NCBI RefSeq assembly: GCF_000754805.1
Contig: NZ_KN150731.1
Span: 1 to 64,000 of the forward strand
Direction of reading: 5' to 3'
From: Yersinia frederiksenii ATCC 33641
GTDB lineage: Bacteria; Pseudomonadota; Gammaproteobacteria; Enterobacterales; Enterobacteriaceae
DNA: 64,000 nt
Part shown: one piece after another, positions 61,397-64,000 of the stretch
Position numbering within the stretch: the stretch's first letter is position 1
Layout of the letters: the number at the start of each line of letters is the position of its first letter
Notes under the pieces: model-generated
The model's input: the letters and a program-made list of their open reading frames with translations, nothing else
What the model was told of the DNA's origin: nothing
The model's database searches: none
Program-made: the position numbers and the translations under genes

Positions 61397-62110
61397 ATGA
61401 CATCGTCGCTAACACGGGTGAAACCTGAATACGCCGCAGATGCGGTGATTGAAACCCGGCACTTATATAAGCGTTTTGGCCAGGTGACGGCACTTGAGGA
61501 CATCAATATCCGTATTAATCGTGGTGAGTTTGTCGCCATCATGGGGGCATCAGGTTCAGGTAAAACCACATTAATGAACATTCTGACTTGTCTGGACACG
61601 GTCAGTGAGGGGCAAGTCCTGCTAGATGGCATTGATGCTGCGGGTCTGGATGAAGAAGGGCGCAGAAAGTTTAGGGCAGACAAGATAGGCTTGGTTTTTC
61701 AACAATTCCATCTTATCCCTTATCTAACCGCACTAGAAAATATCATGCTGGCGCAGCATTACCACAGTGTGGTGGATGAAGATGCCGCTCGGCAAGTATT
61801 AGAACACGTTGGGATGACACCACGTATGAGCCATTTGCCCAGCCAGCTTTCGGGTGGTGAGCAGCAACGAGTCTGTATTGCACGGGCATTGGTCAATCAG
61901 CCTCCCATCATATTTGCTGATGAACCTACGGGTAACCTTGATGAAGAGAATGAACAGCGGGTATTAGACTTACTTAACCATATTCATCGCCAGGGTAGAA
62001 CTATTGTTATGGTTACCCACAATCCAGATTTAGGGTGTGTTGCTGACCGCATAATTCGGCTCCAGCACGGTAAATATCTTAATGAAGAGAGCCGTCATCA
62101 TGTGGCGTAA
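61397..62110 (+). CDS. ABC transporter ATPase (LolD/MacB type)
   Basis: 237 residues. Walker A GASGSGKTTL near residue 50, Q-loop FQQFHLIPYLTA near 101, signature LSGGEQQRVCIARAL near 151, Walker B IIFADEPTGNLDEEN near 171, and H-loop in VMVTHNP near 206. It energises the two FtsX-like permeases. Starts three bases after the second permease. Confidence 0.95.
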   Translation: MTSSLTRVKPEYAADAVIETRHLYKRFGQVTALEDINIRINRGEFVAIMGASGSGKTTLMNILTCLDTVSEGQVLLDGIDAAGLDEEGRRKFRADKIGLVFQQFHLIPYLTALENIMLAQHYHSVVDEDAARQVLEHVGMTPRMSHLPSQLSGGEQQRVCIARALVNQPPIIFADEPTGNLDEENEQRVLDLLNHIHRQGRTIVMVTHNPDLGCVADRIIRLQHGKYLNEESRHHVA

Positions 62111-62597
62111 TCGATTAAAAGCAGCTGGGTTGTGCGGTTTACTGTTATTACTCAGTGCCTGTAAACAAGAGGAAGTCGCTGTGGGTGAGGTCGCTCCCCA
62201 ATTGGCCGCTTATGACCTGCAGGGCAAACCGGTTGCACTTGATCAGTGGAAAGGCAAACAGGTATACCTTAATTTTTGGTCGGCAAGCTGTGGCGGCTGT
62301 CTGGCTGAGATGGCAGCTTTAGATAAGCTGAGTCACGAATACCATAATGATATTGTGGTTGTAGCCATTAATACTGATCCTGAACAGGTGGATATTAATC
62401 CGGTATTAGCCCAGCGTAATATCAGTTACCCCGTCATTCGCGATCAATTGGGTATCACCCAAGAACGCTATCAAGTCATTGGTACACCAACTTCCTTTAT
62501 GATTGACCGTAATGGCAAGGTGACACAATTGCATCAGGGCGCACGTAATGAGAAAGACCTCGCTACGCTGTTCCAACAATGGGCGGCGGGGGCGTAA
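62100..62597 (+). CDS. Thioredoxin-like (TlpA/ResA) lipoprotein
   Basis: 165 residues from ATG at 62100, overlapping the ATPase by 11 bases. Lipobox LLSAC gives a lipidated Cys near residue 21. The thioredoxin fold has the CxxC active site in SASCGGCLAEM (near 62-72) and the cis-Pro in GTPTSFMI near 130. A periplasmic thiol-disulfide reductase anchored in a membrane; in the cluster it probably keeps the Cys sites of the DUF2318 protein or the cytochrome reduced (inference). Confidence 0.92.
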   Translation: MWRNRLKAAGLCGLLLLLSACKQEEVAVGEVAPQLAAYDLQGKPVALDQWKGKQVYLNFWSASCGGCLAEMAALDKLSHEYHNDIVVVAINTDPEQVDINPVLAQRNISYPVIRDQLGITQERYQVIGTPTSFMIDRNGKVTQLHQGARNEKDLATLFQQWAAGA

Positions 62598-62917
62598 TGA
62601 AGGTATGGCTGCTGGCCATGAGTGCGGTGATGTTCAGTGCAACCATTCAGGCTGCAACTGACGGCGAGCATATCTACAAACAAACCTGCTCAAGCTGCCA
62701 CGGACGTATGGCTGACCGCAAAGGTTTGGATAAAGCGCCACCCTTGATATCACTCTCTCGCGATGAAATCGTCGATGGGCTAACTGCTCGACGCGATGGC
62801 AAAATTGTTGGCAGGGGTAACAAAGCCAAAGCTCATCTCACTGATGAAGATATTCAAAAGTTGGCCGATCACATTGATAGATTAAAAACCGCGAAGCCTA
62901 AAACAGCACTTCAGTAA
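62597..62917 (+). CDS. Periplasmic c-type cytochrome
   Basis: 106 residues from ATG at 62597, overlapping the stop of the thioredoxin-like gene (TAATG). Signal peptide MKVWLLAMSAVMFSATIQA. Haem-binding CSSCH near residue 31-35 and a candidate axial Met is lacking in the usual place (the late half has HLTDEDIQKLADHID). Monohaem cytochrome c fold. As the last gene of the iron cluster it may pass electrons to reduce ferric iron or thiols at the membrane (inference). Confidence 0.9.
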   Translation: MKVWLLAMSAVMFSATIQAATDGEHIYKQTCSSCHGRMADRKGLDKAPPLISLSRDEIVDGLTARRDGKIVGRGNKAKAHLTDEDIQKLADHIDRLKTAKPKTALQ

Positions 62918-63087
62918 ACGAGTACCGGTTAGTCTATCATTCGCCGTTAACAATCGTGGTGATAAAATAAAGATACGCAATAGCGCCTCGCCCGTTTGTG
63001 GAATTTCGCCGCTTCATCTGTTGACATTAATGCTGTATTGTATGTTGCATATTAAATGCATCTTTAAGTTATCTGAGGAATATCAGC

Positions 63088-63957
63088 ATGGAAAATAGAT
63101 CTGATTTGCTTTGTTATAAACAATTGCCGGTCTGGAACAGTGCCGGCGTGCCAGCGATGTTTCGTGAAAAGCATAATACTAAAGCAGGAACTTGGGCCAA
63201 ACTGACCATTCTGAGTGGCGAAATGGATTTTCTGATCCTTGATGAAGCAGATAATACCTTGGAGAGGCATACATTTTCTTGTGAGCATCAACCACCGTTT
63301 ATTGAGCCGCAAGTGTGGCATCGTATTGCGGGGTGTTCAGATGACCTGCAATGCCAGCTTAGTTTTTATTGCACTCCGGAAGATTTTTACCATAAGAAAT
63401 ACAATTTAACACCGACACATTCCGAAGTGATTGATGCAGTGAAAACCGTTAAACCAGGGAAAGCACTGGATTTAGGCTGTGGTTCTGGGCGTAATTCACT
63501 GTATCTGAACTTATTAGGTTTTGATGTCACCGCCGTGGATAAAAATGGCGATAGCATTAGCAATTTACAGCAGATCATTGCACAAGAAGAACTGCAAAAT
63601 ATTACCGCCAGTACTTACAATATCAATGAAGCTGGTTTAGATAATCGCTACGATTTTATTCTCTCAACTGTGGTGTTGATGTTCCTACAACCGGAGAGAA
63701 TTCCACATATTATCAATAATATGCAAGAGTGCACTTTACCCGGCGGCTATAACCTGATTATCTCCGCTATGTCGACCGAGGATTTCCCTTGTACCGTGCC
63801 TTTCTCCTTCACATTAAAATCAGGTGAGCTCAGTCAGTACTATAAAGACTGGGACATTATTAAATACAATGAAGACGTTGGGCAACTGCATAAGACTGAT
63901 GCACAAGGCAACCGGATAAAACTGCGTTTTGCCACTTTATTGGCGAAAAAACCATAA
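63088..63957 (+). CDS. tehB: TehB-like SAM-dependent methyltransferase
   Basis: 289 residues, the long form of TehB with an N-terminal DUF1971 cupin-like domain (residues 1-90, [16 protein letters not shown]) joined to a class I methyltransferase; Haemophilus TehB has the same layout. SAM motif I is [15 protein letters not shown] near residue 124-138, followed by VTAVDKN (motif II) and the LPGGYNLII block near 222. Linked to tellurite resistance in the family. GAGGAA precedes the ATG. Stands alone, no tehA here. Confidence 0.9.
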   Translation: MENRSDLLCYKQLPVWNSAGVPAMFREKHNTKAGTWAKLTILSGEMDFLILDEADNTLERHTFSCEHQPPFIEPQVWHRIAGCSDDLQCQLSFYCTPEDFYHKKYNLTPTHSEVIDAVKTVKPGKALDLGCGSGRNSLYLNLLGFDVTAVDKNGDSISNLQQIIAQEELQNITASTYNINEAGLDNRYDFILSTVVLMFLQPERIPHIINNMQECTLPGGYNLIISAMSTEDFPCTVPFSFTLKSGELSQYYKDWDIIKYNEDVGQLHKTDAQGNRIKLRFATLLAKKP

Positions 63958-64000
63958 TTATAGCGTTGCCCATAACTTGCTGCCTCGCGATTTCTAGCGC

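Overview
The window looks like the chromosome of a Yersinia-type enterobacterium. The evidence is enterobacterial core genes (rluF, a supH/ybiV-like phosphatase, a ybjJ-like MFS gene, ansP), a fetMP iron-uptake cluster, and a tRNA-Leu(UAA) 3' end used as a phage attachment site. Genus is an inference from gene content; species cannot be read from the sequence alone.

Region 1 (1-1352) is the right end of a prophage that continues off the left edge. It holds the C-terminus of a tail fibre, a small downstream protein, and two DinI/MsgA-type SOS genes behind a good LexA box. It ends at a 123-bp copy of the tRNA-Leu 3' end. The same 123 bp recurs at 33801-33923, and neither copy carries the 5' half of the tRNA. 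Two elements therefore appear to sit in tandem in one tRNA gene.

Region 2 (1230-33923) is an apparently complete P2-like prophage. Read on the minus strand from right to left it has the capsid genes O N M L, X, a lysis cassette (holin, M15 peptidase, nested spanins), R S, V W J I H plus a small gene, FI FII E/E' T U D, and ogr. P and Q run the other way. Three Ogr boxes (TGT-N12-ACA) mark the late promoters, and one serves the divergent O and P promoters symmetrically. The early half has replication gene A, dam, several small genes, Cox-like and ribbon-helix-helix regulators, repressor C and integrase. Cargo sits at two places: a DUF2971 gene convergent with an Abi-alpha (DUF4393) gene between Q and A, where P2 keeps tin/old, and a secreted protein plus a second Abi-alpha gene between C and int. 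A reduced, Walker-defective paralogue of the terminase ATPase domain is wedged between P and Q; I consider it the most unusual gene here.

Region 3 (33924-54181) is host DNA: an integrase remnant, a PhzF-family gene, a short Cys-containing exported peptide behind a near-consensus Fur box, rluF, a HAD phosphatase, an MFS gene, a ROK regulator, GNAT and VOC enzymes, an alpha carbonic anhydrase, a DUF488 gene, asparagine permease, a 2-hydroxycarboxylate transporter with a facing CitAB/DcuSR-type two-component system, and glutaminase followed by an MFS transporter.

Region 4 (54182-64000) is an unknown gene, a ferrous-iron uptake cluster and a TehB-like methyltransferase. The iron cluster comprises an FTR1-type permease (fetM), a P19-type periplasmic protein (fetP), a DUF2318/YHS membrane protein, two FtsX-type permeases, an ABC ATPase, a thioredoxin-like lipoprotein and a c-type cytochrome. 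A perfect FNR box, and a weaker possible Fur half-site, lie upstream of fetM. Together these genes suggest anaerobic Fe(II) import with an envelope redox module.
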